Assembly (NCBI GenBank): GCA_032622095.1
Contig: CP136069.1
Span: forward strand, 200,109,239-200,173,238
Origin: Siphonodentalium dalli
Lineage: Eukaryota > Mollusca > Scaphopoda > Gadilida > Siphonodentaliidae
DNA length: 64,000 bases
Reading direction: 5' to 3'
Shown: positions 1 through 14,600 of the stretch, piece after piece
How positions within the stretch are numbered: the stretch's first letter is position 1
Layout: each line of letters opens with the position of its first letter
The notes under the pieces: generated by a model
Told to the model about the DNA's origin: nothing
What the model saw: only the letters and a program-made list of their open reading frames with translations
Databases searched by the model: none
Position numbers and translations under genes: made by a program

Positions 1-1525
1 CAAACAACTAGATTGGAAAATTACCAACTTTTACTGGTTGAACAAAATCAAACAATGAGAACAATGCCAACCTATATATGGTGTGAAATTAATGTCCAAC
101 TAATGTTGTGTCATGCATGAAATTTCCGACTGCTGGAATGTACCAAAGTTTAGTTTAGATATATTTATTTCAAATATATGTCAAATTTAGATAACACATG
201 ATATATAACACATACATTTGTTTATACATACAAAGGAATTGGGGGACAAGTACTGACTCACTTAAGGGTACCCCCTCTCCCATATGTTATTACACTGAAA
301 ATATAAATAATTAGTAATGGCAAAGCAACATGACTACCAAAACAAGTTAAACATATATACAGATCACTGGACACCCCCTCTCCCGAGTTAGTCATAAGTT
401 TGTATATGTATTTATTTGAAATCGGGTTTGTTTGTTGCGTTTGTTGGCTTGTACGTATCATTATTTGAAACAGTTAGTCAAAATAATCCTGATTTTCCTC
501 ACGTATGAATGACTGCACAGCTTAGCAAATTGTACCAAAGTTCGGGGTGGGAGTCGAGACACCCAATCAACCCCTGTCGTCACGTCCCTGTTCAACTGAC
601 AAGTTTCGTGTGTTCTTCACAACATCTTCGGAATTTGATTCAGGAGGCCTAGAGCTGTCACGTTTAGATATGCTTGCCATCATCAATAAACGCACTTTAA
701 CTTGAAAAAAAAGATGCGATTAAGTCGGATTGGCAGCAAATTATGTGCCGTGTATATACACATAGAAGAAAAGCATGACTTCCACAACAAACATGAACTT
801 TATAAATATAAGATACAAATGATACTTGTGTCAAATACATGAGCCATGTTTGACGCTGGGAGAACATTAAACTTAGTTTCGGAGACCACGTGGATTTCAA
901 AATCTGACCTAGAATCGGGAATTAGCCCCGCCCCCGTAATCGGCTTCGGATTCTCAATCCGGATTTTAGCGAAATTACGACTCAGGTAACGTAACGTGTT
1001 TTGCTTTTGTTTAAAATGCATTGATACATTACATAATCAATCACTTCTATTTCAAACTAGCCTAAGTACATACATGTACACCAACGTGTTATAGGTAGTT
1101 GATAAGAAACATACAGTGAGTGGTGAAAATTATGAAATTATTCCGTGTTTCTAGGAGATGTGGGTGTCGAAAATGGTAATTTTTGGTAAAATGCAAAAAA
1201 TAAACATTGGATCGAGGGGTGGGTGGGTCACAAACATGGAAAAAGGAGAAAAGTGCCATACGGGTCTGAACATTGTTTCCTACGCCATGTATATATCGTA
1301 ATTGTATGGTAATCTCCCTCCCTTTGTTGTGCATGTGGATAGCGCGATGAAACAACATTCCACTGGGAATAAGAGTCATAACAACCAACATACTTCTTTG
1401 CAACCCCGGCCTCTCATATGAAAGTTGATTTACAAAAGATAATACAGCCATACATCTCTGCTACCAAGATATTCGAAAAAAAATAGTTGTTAAAGATACC
1501 CTGTCCGCAGTGACTCCACAAAACA
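1..1525. other. Non-coding, no gene recognised
   Basis: AT-rich DNA. Open frames are at most 120 codons (minus strand, 1089-1451) and show no family signature that I recognise. The first 200 bases repeat variants of a GAAATTTCCAACTG-like motif that is also scattered at 29400-29680 and 35660-35940, which suggests an old dispersed repeat. Confidence 0.5.
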
Positions 1526-1812
1526 TCATATCTTGCTCACGGTAGGACCCGGGATATCTTGTAGGATCCGGTGTATCTTGCTCATGGTATGACCCGGTGT
1601 ATCTTGCTCACGGTAGGACCCGGGATATCTTGTAGGACCCGGAGTATCTTGCTCACGGTAGGACCAGGGGTATCTGGCTCACGGTATAACCCGGGGTATC
1701 TTGCGCACAGTAGGACCCGGGGTATCTTGCTCAGGTCAGGACCCGGGGTATCCTGCTCACGGTAGGACCCGGGGCATCTTGCTCACGGTAGGACTCGGGG
1801 GGGGGGGGGTAT
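1526..1812. repeat. 26-bp minisatellite ending in poly-G
   Basis: About eleven tandem units built on TATCTTGCTCACGGTAGGAC followed by CCGGGG. Full units are 26 bp, with shorter 17-19 bp variants that lack the GCTCACG part. The array ends in a run of 13 G (1797-1809). An open frame on the plus strand through it (1571-1765) is a consequence of the repeat and not a gene. Confidence 0.85.
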
Positions 1813-1889
1813 ATAGCTCACAGTAGTGTTCTTCAACGTGCACATAATAACTATGGTATGTGTATTTAACGGGGCAGCCATTAACGTAC

Positions 1890-2055
1890 GATCGAGCCAT
1901 TATTTCATTATAATGACCATGTTGTTTACATCGTTCATAGATTTCATTGGTGCATTTTGCACTCATCCATGGCTCAAATTCATTCATTCATTTATTCTGT
2001 TGAGTATAATAGGATATGGTCCCATAAATGGCTGGATTTAGTGCACAGTCTCCCT
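1890..2055. mobile_element. Right half of a TTAA-target MITE (family AGGGG)
   Basis: The sequence matches the right half of the complete elements at 41650-41987 and 59487-59833. Shared parts include the CATTATAATGACCATGTTG-like core, the CCCATAAATGGCTGGATTTA stretch and the CTCCCT end, which is followed by TTAA at 2056-2059. The left half is missing or lost next to the minisatellite. Confidence 0.65.
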
Positions 2056-2089
2056 TTAAAGTCGGCACCCAATCGGGTGACTAATATAT

Positions 2090-2790
2090 GGAGATGAGCA
2101 AACTAGAAAAGCTACGGGAATATTTAGAGCAACAAATAGCACAACAGGACACCGTCTGTACAACAACCTTGACATCGCAAATAAATCCGCGTTGATTCAT
2201 CAACGAAACCGGTTTTGGTGATCAGTTCGTTTGCATTTCTCACTGTGTTTTTGCATTTCTCACTGTGTTAGCGGCTTAAGCACATTTGCAACCATTATAC
2301 AACGGGCACACGTTTATATGCAGAATGTGAACAATAGCGAGGTTCGGTTACTCTTACGGTATTATTATAATGTGTTGGTGGCTGCATCTGAATTAGATTA
2401 TTATGTCAATGGTGAAACATGATGACATTGATGCCGAACAAGTAGCGTTATTTGTTTTACAGTATGTAACGAGTGTGCGACAAGCAAAACACTTAAAACC
2501 GTGGCGAATTTTTTGTTTGGGAGAGTGATTCACGGTCACCCACTCAACACATAAAGCTTTAGTGGCGAGGCTTGGATAGCGCTATATATAACATCTACAA
2601 CGAGTCCCAATTTATAGCGGAATTTACTAAACAAGTCCATGAAATTAGGACGATTTTTGTAAATTCCGCTATACGCTGGCGACGAGTTATAGATTCTATG
2701 TTTTACATGATCCTCGATAAAACATACTTAAATCAACAAATGGGACGTGAAACTAACATCAGCTTCTATAAGGCATGGGATGACGTTTAA
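2090..2790 (+). pseudogene. Possible decayed coding region, unrecognised
   Basis: Three or more adjacent plus-strand frames look protein-like but are separated by stops and frameshifts. A 35-codon frame opens with ATG at 2090 and is rich in Glu, Lys and Gln, like a coiled-coil N-terminus. A second frame covers roughly 2419-2530. A third (2572-2790, no ATG) encodes a charged, helical-looking segment containing FTKQVHEIRTIF and MGRETNISFYKAWDDV. I do not recognise the family. Because the stretch lies directly upstream of a Helitron, it may be a relic of a mobile-element gene or an exon. It could also be chance, and the call is weak. Confidence 0.2.
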
Positions 2791-2826
2791 GGTAACTATG
2801 CGTTGTTTGCCCGCGTAAAGAAATAG

Positions 2827-5383
2827 TCTTCGATATCTATATTTGCGAATGTCTGTCTGTCTGTCTGTCTGTCTGTGTTCTATATAAATCCATAGGGGAC
2901 GAGCTAGATGACACCAAAGGGGTCTACTAGGGGTAACTTGTTACGAGAAAGATAATGGTGCTGGTTAGAATGTTCTAAAATGACGCCGTTGTTGTCAGGG
3001 GCAGAAAAGGGGGAGGGGCAGTAATATTTTTTGTCGCCGATTGCCACGAAACTTATATATAATCATCCCCATGATAAAAGGAATCTAATAGTGTGGTTTA
3101 TAAATGTCAACAGCGGCGCCGTTCGAGTCAGGGATGCAAGGAAGGGGAGAGGGGGCCCAAAATTTATCAAACTAATTTGAGCGCCGAGGGGCCATCTAGA
3201 TGGCACCAAAGGGGTCTACTATGGGTAATTTTTTACAAGAAAGATAATGGTGTTAGTTAGAATGTTCTAAGTGACGTGGTGGTTGTCAGGGGCAGAAAAT
3301 GGGGAGGAGCAGAAATATTTTTTGTCGCCGATTGCCACGAAACTTATATATAATCATTCCCATGATATAAGGAATCTTATAATGTGGTTTAGATGTGTCA
3401 AACGTGGCTTCGTTCGAGTCAATGATGCACGGAAGGGGAGAGGGGCACCAACATTGATAAACTAATTTTACCGCCGAGGGGCCATCTAGATGGCACCAAA
3501 GGGTCCACTAGCGGTAATTTTTTACCAGAAAGATAATGGTGTGGATTAGAATATTTTAAAGTTACGCCGTTGATGTCAGGGGCAGAACAGGGGGAGGGGC
3601 AGAACAAATTTGTGTCGCCGATTGCGATGAAACTTATATATAATCATTCAAATGATATGAGGCATATAATGGTGTGGTTTATATATGTCAAAAGTGGCGT
3701 CGTTCGCGTCAGGGATGCACGGAGGGGGGGGGGGGGGAGAGAGTGGAACCAAAATTGATAAAACTAATTTTAGCGCCGATTTCCACCATATTATATATAT
3801 TCTTCTCCATGATACAAGGAATCTTATTATGTTATTTAAAGACGCCAAATTGCTGTCGTTTGGGTGAAAGATTGTTGGGGGCACTAAATTTGATAAGAAT
3901 GAATTCAGTCGCCGATTGCCACACACTAATACAATATCCCCCCCCCATGGTATGAGGAGTCTAATGGTGTGGCTTAAATCTGTCAAACGTGGCGTCATTC
4001 GAGTCGGGGTGCACTGAAAGGCAAAAGGCACCAAAATTGATACGCAATAATTTTAGCGCAAATTAAATTTCCACCTAAGTGATACACATTCTTATCCATT
4101 ATACGAAGAGTCTAATCGTGTGATCTACAGACCCCATATTGGTGCTGTTTGGTGAGAGATGGGAAGGGGCACTAAATTTGATCAAAATTTGTTTAGTCGC
4201 CGATTAGCACCAAACTTATAAATAATCATCTTCATGATATCAGGAGTCTAATTGTGTGGTTTAAGGATGTCACAAATGAGGCCATTCGAGTCAGGAATGC
4301 ATAGAAGGTGAGAGGGAGACAAAAAAGATAAACAGTATATTTCGCGCCGATTTCCACCAGATTGATACATATTCTTCTCCGTGATACGAGGAATCTAATC
4401 GTGTGGTTTAGATACGCCAAATTGGTGTCGTATTGGCGAGAGATATGAGGGCCCTAAATTTGATACGAATTTGTATATTCGCCAATTTTCACCATATATA
4501 TATATAGATATATATATATGAATTTCCATAATGAGTCTAAGTGAGTGGTTTAATGATAACAAAAGTAGGACAATAGGGTCACCAAAACTGATAACAAGAT
4601 ATGGTTAGTGCCAATTACCATCAAATTTATACACCTTATCAAGTGATACGAGGAATCAAATCGTGCGTGTTAAAAACGTAACTTTAATAAGCTAGCAATC
4701 CTGATACATAGAAGAAAGCATTAAACGTATATTTATCATTTTATTGAAAATATACACATATTGTTGCAAACTGGGAGACCTCGAACCGTCGGAGGATTGC
4801 ATGCTAGAATGGATCATGTATATGTTATAACATAATTGAGTCTGTCCCATTCAATATAGTTTCCACGCAAAAAAATTACAATAAACCACTCAAAATCTCG
4901 CTCTATGTCGGGCACCTGTAGCTGATATACTGCATATCAACATTTCATTTAAACTAAGAATATTTCGCCAATATGTAGCGCCATGAACAGAGAAGCACCT
5001 GGACATTTCTTTAAAACATCTGTATCTTCGTGGAGATATGATACCCAGGTGTCCTCAAACGCTTAGTCTAACCCACTAGATTAATTGATACATCTCTATA
5101 TATGTAAATCTTAATTGTCGCCTTTTATTTTTTCCGAACTAATATGTTTATGACGTTCTTTAAGTCATAACGTCTGGCGTATACGCAGTTTTAAATGAAT
5201 AAATACTTCTTTATTGGTGGAACGGATTAATCTCGATAAACAAACAGACAATCGACAAGGTGAGGCACTACTTATATTCCATGTTTAAGAATCATGTTTT
5301 GTGATGCTATTTGGATATACAATATATACATGCAGAGGGTCTCATATCAATTTAACCTGGGCAACGCCGAGTGATCCTGCTAG
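2827..5383 (+). mobile_element. Non-autonomous Helitron, older copy 1
   Basis: The element begins TCTTCGATATCTATATTTG, followed by a (TGTC)n run (about 2851-2874). It ends in the CTAG of CCTGCTAGT at 5380-5383, preceded by a degenerate hairpin (ACCTGG-GCAACG-CCGAGT). These are the canonical 5' TC, 3' CTRR and subterminal hairpin of Helitrons. The body is homologous to copies 2 and 3 but diverged. It has a roughly 290-bp module in three tandem copies starting near 2898, 3187 and 3479, where copies 2 and 3 have one at the 5' end. No Rep/helicase frame exists, so it depended on another element. The base before the 5' TC is G and not the usual A. Confidence 0.75.
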
Positions 5384-5690
5384 TCCTAGATAAATACAGA
5401 TTAAGTGACGTAATTAATGGCGTAAATTTAATGAAATAACTTTTCAAAATCTTCATTAATATATGTTTGTTGTAAAACTGTTGGAAGTCATAGTATTTTG
5501 AGACATAGTGTACGGAATATAAACAGACGACAAACCGAAGTCAAAGGTCACCTAGCAATATTTCCTGTTATGCAACGAACGTTTCACATCACAATTTATA
5601 GGATGTGTTTATTGAATGGAATAAGGGTAGAATAATGTACAAAATGTTGTTATCAAAACTTTACTATATATGATCCTGAATCGGCGCGAC
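5384..5690. other. Spacer between Helitron and satellite
   Basis: About 300 bp of AT-rich DNA. I see no gene, repeat unit or transposon end in it. Confidence 0.5.
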
Positions 5691-8600
5691 ACACCATGGC
5701 TCAGCGATAATCACCCCGATACACCAAGGATCAGCGATAATCACCCCGATACACCAAGGATCAGCGATAATCACCCCGACACACCATGGCTCACCGATAA
5801 TCACCCCGACACACCATGGCTCACCGATAATCACCCCGACACACCATGGCTCACCGATAATCACCCCGACACACCACAGCTCACCGATAATCACCCCGAT
5901 ACACCATGGCTCACCGATAATCACCCCGACACACCATAGCTCACCGATAATCACCACGACACACCATGGCTCACCGATAATCACCCCGACACACCATGGC
6001 TCACCGATAATCACCCCGATACACCAAGGCTCACCGATAATAACTCCGACACACCACGGCTCAGCGATAATCACCCCGACACACAAAGGCTCACCGATAA
6101 TCACCCCGACACACCATGGCTCACCGATAATCACCCCGACACACCATGGCTCACCGATAATCACCCGATACACCATGGCTCACCGATAATCACACCGACA
6201 CACCATGGCTCACCGATAATCACCCCGACACACCATGGCTCACCGATAATCACCCCGACACACCAAGGCTCACCAATAATCACCCCGACACACCATGGCT
6301 CAACGATAACCACCCCGACACACCATGGCTCACCGATAATCACCCCGACACACCATGGCTCACCGATAATCACCCCGATACACCATGGCTCACCGATAAT
6401 CACCCCGACACACCATGGCTGCTCACCGATAATCACCCGACACACCATGGCTCACCAATAATCACGCGACACACCATGGCTCAGCGATAAGCACCCCGAT
6501 ACACCAAGGCTCAGTGATAATCACCCCGACACCAAGGCTCAGCGATAATCACTCCGACACACCATGGCTCATCGGTAATCACTCCGACACACAATGGCTC
6601 ACCGATAATCACTCCGACACACCATGGCTCACCGATAATCACCCAGACACACCATGGCTCACCGAAAATCACCCCGACACACCATGTCTCAATAATAATC
6701 ACTCCGACACACAGTGGCTCAGCGATAATCACTCCGACACACCAAGGCTCACAGATAATCACCCCGACTCACTATGGCTCCGCGATAATCACCCCGACAC
6801 ACCATGGCTCACCGATAATCACTCCGACACATCATGGCTCACCGATAATCACTCCGACACACCAAGGATCAGCGATAATCACCCCGACACACCATGGCTC
6901 ACCGATAATCACCCCGACACACCATGGCTCACCGTTAATCACCCCGATACACCATGGCTCATTGATAATCACCCCGACACACCATGGCTCACCGTTAATC
7001 ACCCCGACACACCATAGCTCACCGATAATCAACCCGATACACCATGGCTCACCGATAATCACCCCGACACACCATGGCTCACCGATAATCACCCCGACAC
7101 TCCATGGCTCACCGATAATCACCCCGACACACCATGGCTCACCGATAATCACCCCGATACACCAAGGCTCACCGATAATCACTCCGACACACCACGGCTC
7201 AGCGATAATCACCCCGACACACAAAGGCTCACCAATAATCACCCCGGCACACCATGGCTCACCGAAAATCACCCCGACACACCATGGCTCACCGATAATC
7301 ACCCCGATACACCATGGCTCACCGATAATCACCCCGACACACCATGGCTCACCGATAATCACCCCGACACACCATGGCTCACCGATTATCACCCCGACAC
7401 ACCAAGGCTCACCAATAATCACCCCGACACACCATGGCTCACCGATAATCACCCCGACACACCATGGCTGCTCACCGATAATCACCCGACACACCATGGC
7501 TCACCAATAATCACCCGACACACCATGACTCAGCGATAATCACCCCGATACACCAAGGCTTAGTGATAATCACCCCGACACACCAAGGTTCAGCGATAAT
7601 CACTCCGACACACCATGGCTCATCGGTAATCACTCCGACACACAATGGCTCACCGATAATCCCTCCGACACACCATGGCTCACCGATAATCACTCCGACA
7701 CACCATGACTCACCGATAATCACCCCGGCACACCATGGCTCACCGATAATCACCCCGACACACCATGTCTCAGCGATAATCACTCCGACACACAATGGAT
7801 CAGCGATAATCACTCTGACACACCAAGGCTCACCGATAATCACCCCGACACACAATGTCTCACCGATAATCACTCCGACACACCATGGCTCACCGATAAT
7901 CACCCCGACACACAATGTCTCACCGATAATCACTCCGACACATCATGGCTCACCGATAATCACCCCGACACACCAAGGATCAGCGATAATCACCCCGACA
8001 CACCATGGCTCACCGATAATCACCCCGACACACCATGGCTCACCGATAATCACCCCGATACACCATGGCTCTCCGATAATCACCCCGACACACCATGGCT
8101 CACCGATAATCATCCCGACACACCATAGCTCACCGATAATCACCCCGATACACCATGGCTCACCGATAATCACCCCGACACACCATGGCTCACCGATAAT
8201 CACCCCGACACACCATGGCTCACCGATAATCAACCCGATACACCATGGCTCACCGATAATCACCCCGACACACCAAGGCTCACCAATAATCACCCCGACA
8301 CACCATGGCTCACCGATAACCACCCCGACACACCATGGCTCACCGATAATCACCCCGACACACCATGGCTCACCGATAATCACCCCGATACACCATGGCT
8401 CACCGATAATCACCCCGACACACCATGGCTGCTCACCGATAATCACCCGACACTCCATGGCTCACCAATAATCACCCGACACACCATGGCTAAGCGATAA
8501 TCACCCCGACACACCATGGCTCACCGATAATCACCCCGACACACCATGGCTCACCGATAATCACCCCGACACACCATGGCTCACCGATAATCACCCCGAC

Positions 8601-11600
8601 ACACCACAGCTCACCGATAATCACCCCGATACACCATGACTCACCGATAATCACCCCGACACACCATAGCTCACCGATAATCACCACGACACACCATGGC
8701 TCACCGATAATCACCCCGACACACCATGGCTCACCGATAATCACCCCGATACACCAAGGCTCACCGATAATAACTCCGACACACCACGGCTCAGCGATAA
8801 TCACCCCGACACACAAAGGCTCACCGATAATCACCCCGACACACCATGGCTCACCGATAATCACCCCGACACACCATGGCTCTCCGATAATCACCCCGAT
8901 ACACCATGGCTCACCTATAATCACCCCGACACACCATGGCTCACCGATAATCACCCCGACACACCATGGCTCACCGATAATCACCCCGACACACAAAGGC
9001 TCACCGATAACCACCCCGACACACCATGGCTCACCGATAATCACCCGACACACCATGGCTCACCGATAATCACCCCGATACACCATGGCTCACCGATAAT
9101 CACCCCGACACACCATGGCTGCTCACCGATAATCACCCGACACACCATGGCTCACCAATAATCACGCGACACACCATGGCTCAGCGATAAGCACCCCGAT
9201 ACACCAAGGCTCAGTGATAATCACCCCGACACCAAGGCTCAGCGATAATCACTCCGACACACCATGGCTCATCGGTAATCACTCCGACACACAATGGCTC
9301 ACCGATAATCACTCCGACACACCATGGCTCACCGATAATCACTCCGACACACCATGACTCACCGATAATCACCCCGACACACCATGGCTCACCGATAATC
9401 ACCCCGACACACCATGTCTCAGCGATAATCACTCCGACACACAATGGATCAGCGATAATCACTCTGACACACCAAGGCTCACCGATAATCACCCCGACAC
9501 ACAATGTCTCACCGATAATCACTCCGACACACCATGGCTCACCGATAATCACCCCGACACACAATGTCTCACCGATAATCACTCCGACACACCATGGCTC
9601 ACCGATAATCACCCCGACACACCAAGGATCAGCGATAATCACCCCGACACACCATGGCTCACCGATAATCACCCCGACACACCATGGCTCACCGATAATC
9701 ACCCCGATACACCATGGCTCTCCGATAATCACCCCGACACACCATGGCTCACCGATAATCATCCCGACACACCATAGCTCACCGATAATCACCCCGATAC
9801 ACCATGGCTCACCGATAATCACCCCGACACACCATGGCTCACCGATAATCACCCCGACACACCATGGCTCACCGATAATCAACCCGATACACCATGGCTC
9901 ACCGATAATCACCCCGACACACCAAGGCTCACCAATAATCACCCCGACACACCATGGCTCACCGATAACCACCCCGACACACCATGGCTCACCGATAATC
10001 ACCCCGACACACCATGGCTCACCGATAATCACCCCGATACACCATGGCTCACCGATAATCACCCCGACACACCATGGCTGCTCACCGATAATCACCCGAC
10101 ACTCCATGGCTCACCAATAATCACCCGACACACCATGGCTAAGCGATAATCACCCCGACACACCATGGCTCACCGATAATCACCCCGACACACCATGGCT
10201 CACCGATAATCACCCCGACACACCATGGCTCACCGATAATTACCCCGACACACCACAGCTCACCGATAATCACCCCGATACACCATGACTCACCGATAAT
10301 CACCCCGACACACCATAGCTCACCGATAATCACCACGACACACCATGGCTCACCGATAATCACCCCGACACACCATGGCTCACCGATAATCACCCCGATA
10401 CACCAAGGCTCACCGATAATAACTCCGACACACCACGGCTCAGCGATAATCACCCCGACACACAAAGGCTCACCGATAATCACCCCGACACACCATGGCT
10501 CACCGATAATCACCCCGACACACCATGGCTCTCCGATAATCACCCCGATACACCATGGCTCACCTATAATCACCCCGACACACCATGGCTCACCGATAAT
10601 CACCCCGACACACCATGGCTCACCGATAATCACCCCGACACACAAAGGCTCACCGATAACCACCCCGACACACCATGGCTCACCGATAATCACCCGACAC
10701 ACCATGGCTCACCGATAATCACCCCGATACACCATGGCTCACCGATAATCACCCCGACACACCATGGCTGCTCACCGATAATCACCCGACACACCATGGC
10801 TCACCAATAATCACGCGACACACCATGGCTCAGCGATAAGCACCCCGATACACCAAGGCTCAGTGATAATCACCCCGACACCAAGGCTCAGCGATAATCA
10901 CTCCGACACACCATGGCTCATCGGTAATCACTCCGACACACAATGGCTCACCGATAATCACTCCGACACACCATGGCTCACCGATAATCACTCCGACACA
11001 CCATGACTCACCGATAATCACCCCGACACACCATGGCTCACCGAAAATCACCCCGACACACCATGTCTCAATAATAATCACTCCGACACACAGTGGCTCA
11101 GCGATAATCACTCCGACACACCAAGGCTCACAGATAATCACCCCGACACACCATGGCTCCGCGATAATCACCCCGACACACCATGGCTCACCGATAATCA
11201 CTCCGACACATCATGGCTCACCGATAATCACTCCGACACACCAAGGATCAGCGATAATCACCCCGACACACCATGGCTCACCGATAATCACCCCGACACA
11301 CCATGGCTCACCGTTAATCACCCCGATACACCATGGCTCACCGATAATCACCCCGACACACCATGGCTCACCGTTAATCACCCCGACACACCATAGCTCA
11401 CCGATAATCACCCCGATACACCATGGCTCACCGATAATCACCCCGACACACCATGGCTCACCGATAATCACCCCGACACTCCATGGCTCACCAATAATCA
11501 CCCGACACACCATGACTCAGCGATAATCACCCCGATACACCAAGGCTCAGTGATAATCACCCCGACACACCAAGGTTCAGCGATAATCACTCCGACACAC

Positions 11601-14600
11601 CATGGCTCATCGGTAATCACTCCGACACACAATGGCTCACCGATAATCACCCCGACACACCATGGCTCACCGATAATCAACCCGATACACCATGGCTCAC
11701 CGATAATCACCACGACACACCAAGGCTCACCAATAATCACCCCGACACACCATGGCTCACCGATAACCACCCGACACACCATGGCTCACCGATAATCACC
11801 CCGACACACCATGGCTCACCGATAATCACCCCGATACACCATGGCTCACCGATAATCACCCCGACACACCATGGCTGCTCACCGATAATCACCCGACACT
11901 CCATGGCTCACCAATAATCACCCGACACACCATGGCTAAGCGATAATCACCCCGACACACCATGGCTCACCGATAATCACCCCGACACACCATGGCTCAC
12001 CGATAATCACCCCGACACACCATGGCTCACCGATAATCACCCCGACACACCACAGCTCACCGATAATCACCCCGATACACCATGGCTCACCGATAATCAC
12101 CCCGACACACCATAGCTCACCGATAATCACCACGACACACCATGGCTCACCGATAATCACCCCGACACACCAAGGCTCACCGATAATAACTCCGACACAC
12201 CACGGCTCAGCGATAATCACCCCGACACACAAAGGCTCACCGATAATCACCCCGACACACAAAGGCTCACCGATAATCACCCCGACACACCATGGCTCAC
12301 CGATAATCACCCCGATACACCATGGCTCACCGATAATCACCCGACACACCATGGCTCACCGATAATCACCATGGCTCACCGATAATCACCCCGACACACC
12401 AAGGCTCACCAATAATCACCCCGACACCCCATGGCTCACCGATAACCACCCCGACACACCATGGCTCACCGATAATCACCCGACACACCATGGCTCACCG
12501 ATAATCACCCCGATACACCATGGCTCACCGATAATCACCCCGACACACCATGGCTGCTCACCGATAATCACCCGACACACCATGGCTCACCAATAATCAC
12601 GCGACACACCATGGCTCAGCGATAAGCACCCCGATACACCAAGGCTCAGTGATAATCACCCCGACACCAAGGCTCAGCGATAATCACTCCGACACACCAT
12701 GGCTCATCGGTAATCACTCCGACACACAATGGCTCACCGATAATCACTCCGACACACCATGGCTCACCGATAATCACTCCGACACACCATGACTCACCGA
12801 TAATCACCCCGACACACCATGGCTCACCGAAAATCACCCCGACACACCATGTCTCAATAATAATCACTCCGACACACAGTGGCTCAGAGATAATCACTCC
12901 GACACACCAAAGCTCACAGATAATCACCCCGACACACCATGGCTCCGCGATAATCACCCCGACACACCATGGCTCACCGATAATCACTCCGACACATCAT
13001 GGCTCACCGATAATCACTCCGACACACCAAGGATCAGCGATAATCACCCCGACACACCATGGCTCACCGATAATCACCCCGACACACCATGGCTCACCGT
13101 TAATAACCCCGATACACCATGGCTCACCGATAATCACCCGACACACCATGGCTCGCCGTTAATCACCCCGATACACCATGGCTCACCGATAATCACCCGA
13201 CACACCATGGCTCACCGATAATCACCCCGACACACCATGGCTCACCGATAATCACCCCGACACTCCATGGCTCACCGATAATCACCCGACACACCATGGC
13301 TCACCGATAATCACCCCGATACACCAACGCTCACCGATAATCACCCCGATACACCATGGCTCACCGATAATCACCCTGACACACCATGGCTGCTCACCGA
13401 TAATCACCCGACACTCCATGGCTCACCAATAATCACCCGACACACCATGGCTAAGCGATAATCACCCCGATACACCAAGGCTCAGGGATAATCACCACGA
13501 CACACCAAGGCTCAGCGATAATCACTCCGACACACCATGGCTCATCGGTAATCACTCCGACACACAATGGCTCACCGATAATCACTCCGACACACCATGG
13601 CTCCGCGATCATCACCCCGACACACCATGGCTCACCGATAATCACTCCGACACACCATGGCTCACCGATAATCACTCCGACACACCAAGGCTCACCGATA
13701 ATCACTCCGACACACCACGGCTCACCACTAATCACTCCGACACACCAAGGCTCACCGATAATCACCGATAATCACCACGACACACCATGGCTCACCGATA
13801 ATCACCCCGACACACCATGGCTCGCCGATAATAACTCCGACACACCATGGCTCACCGATAATCACCCCGACACACCATGGCTCAGCGATAATCACCCCGA
13901 CACACCATGACTCACCGATAATCACCCCGACACACCACGGCTCACCGATAATCACTCCGACGCACCATGGCTCACCGATAATCACTCCGACACACCAAGG
14001 CTCACCGATAATCACTCCGACACACCATGGCTCAGCGATAATCACCCCGACACGCCACGGCTCACCGATAATCACCCCGACACACCATGGCTCAGCGATA
14101 ATCACCCCGACACACCATGGCTTAGCGATAATCACTCCGACACACCATGGCCCACCGATAACCACCCCGACACACCCAGGCTCAGCGATAATCACCCCGA
14201 CACACCATGGCTCACCGATAATCACTCCGACACACCACGGCTCACCGATAATCACCCCGACACACCATGGATCAGCGATAATCACCCCGACACACCATGA
14301 CTCAGCGGTAATCACCCCGACACACCATCGCTCATCGTTAATCACCCCGTCACACCATGGCTAACATATAATCACCCCGACACACCAAGGCTCACCGATA
14401 ATCACTCCGACACACCATGGCTCACCGATAATCACTCCGACACACCACGGCTCACCGATAATCACCCCGACACTCCATGGCTCAGCGATAATCACCCCGA
14501 CACACAATGACTCAGCGATAATCACCCCGACACACCATGGCTCATCGATAATCACCCCGACACACCATGGCTAACAGATAATCACCCCGACACACCAAGG

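Noticed and set aside
1089-1451. 120-codon minus frame
   Set aside because: Low-complexity-free but without any recognisable motif, signal or splice context. Not strong enough to list as a gene.
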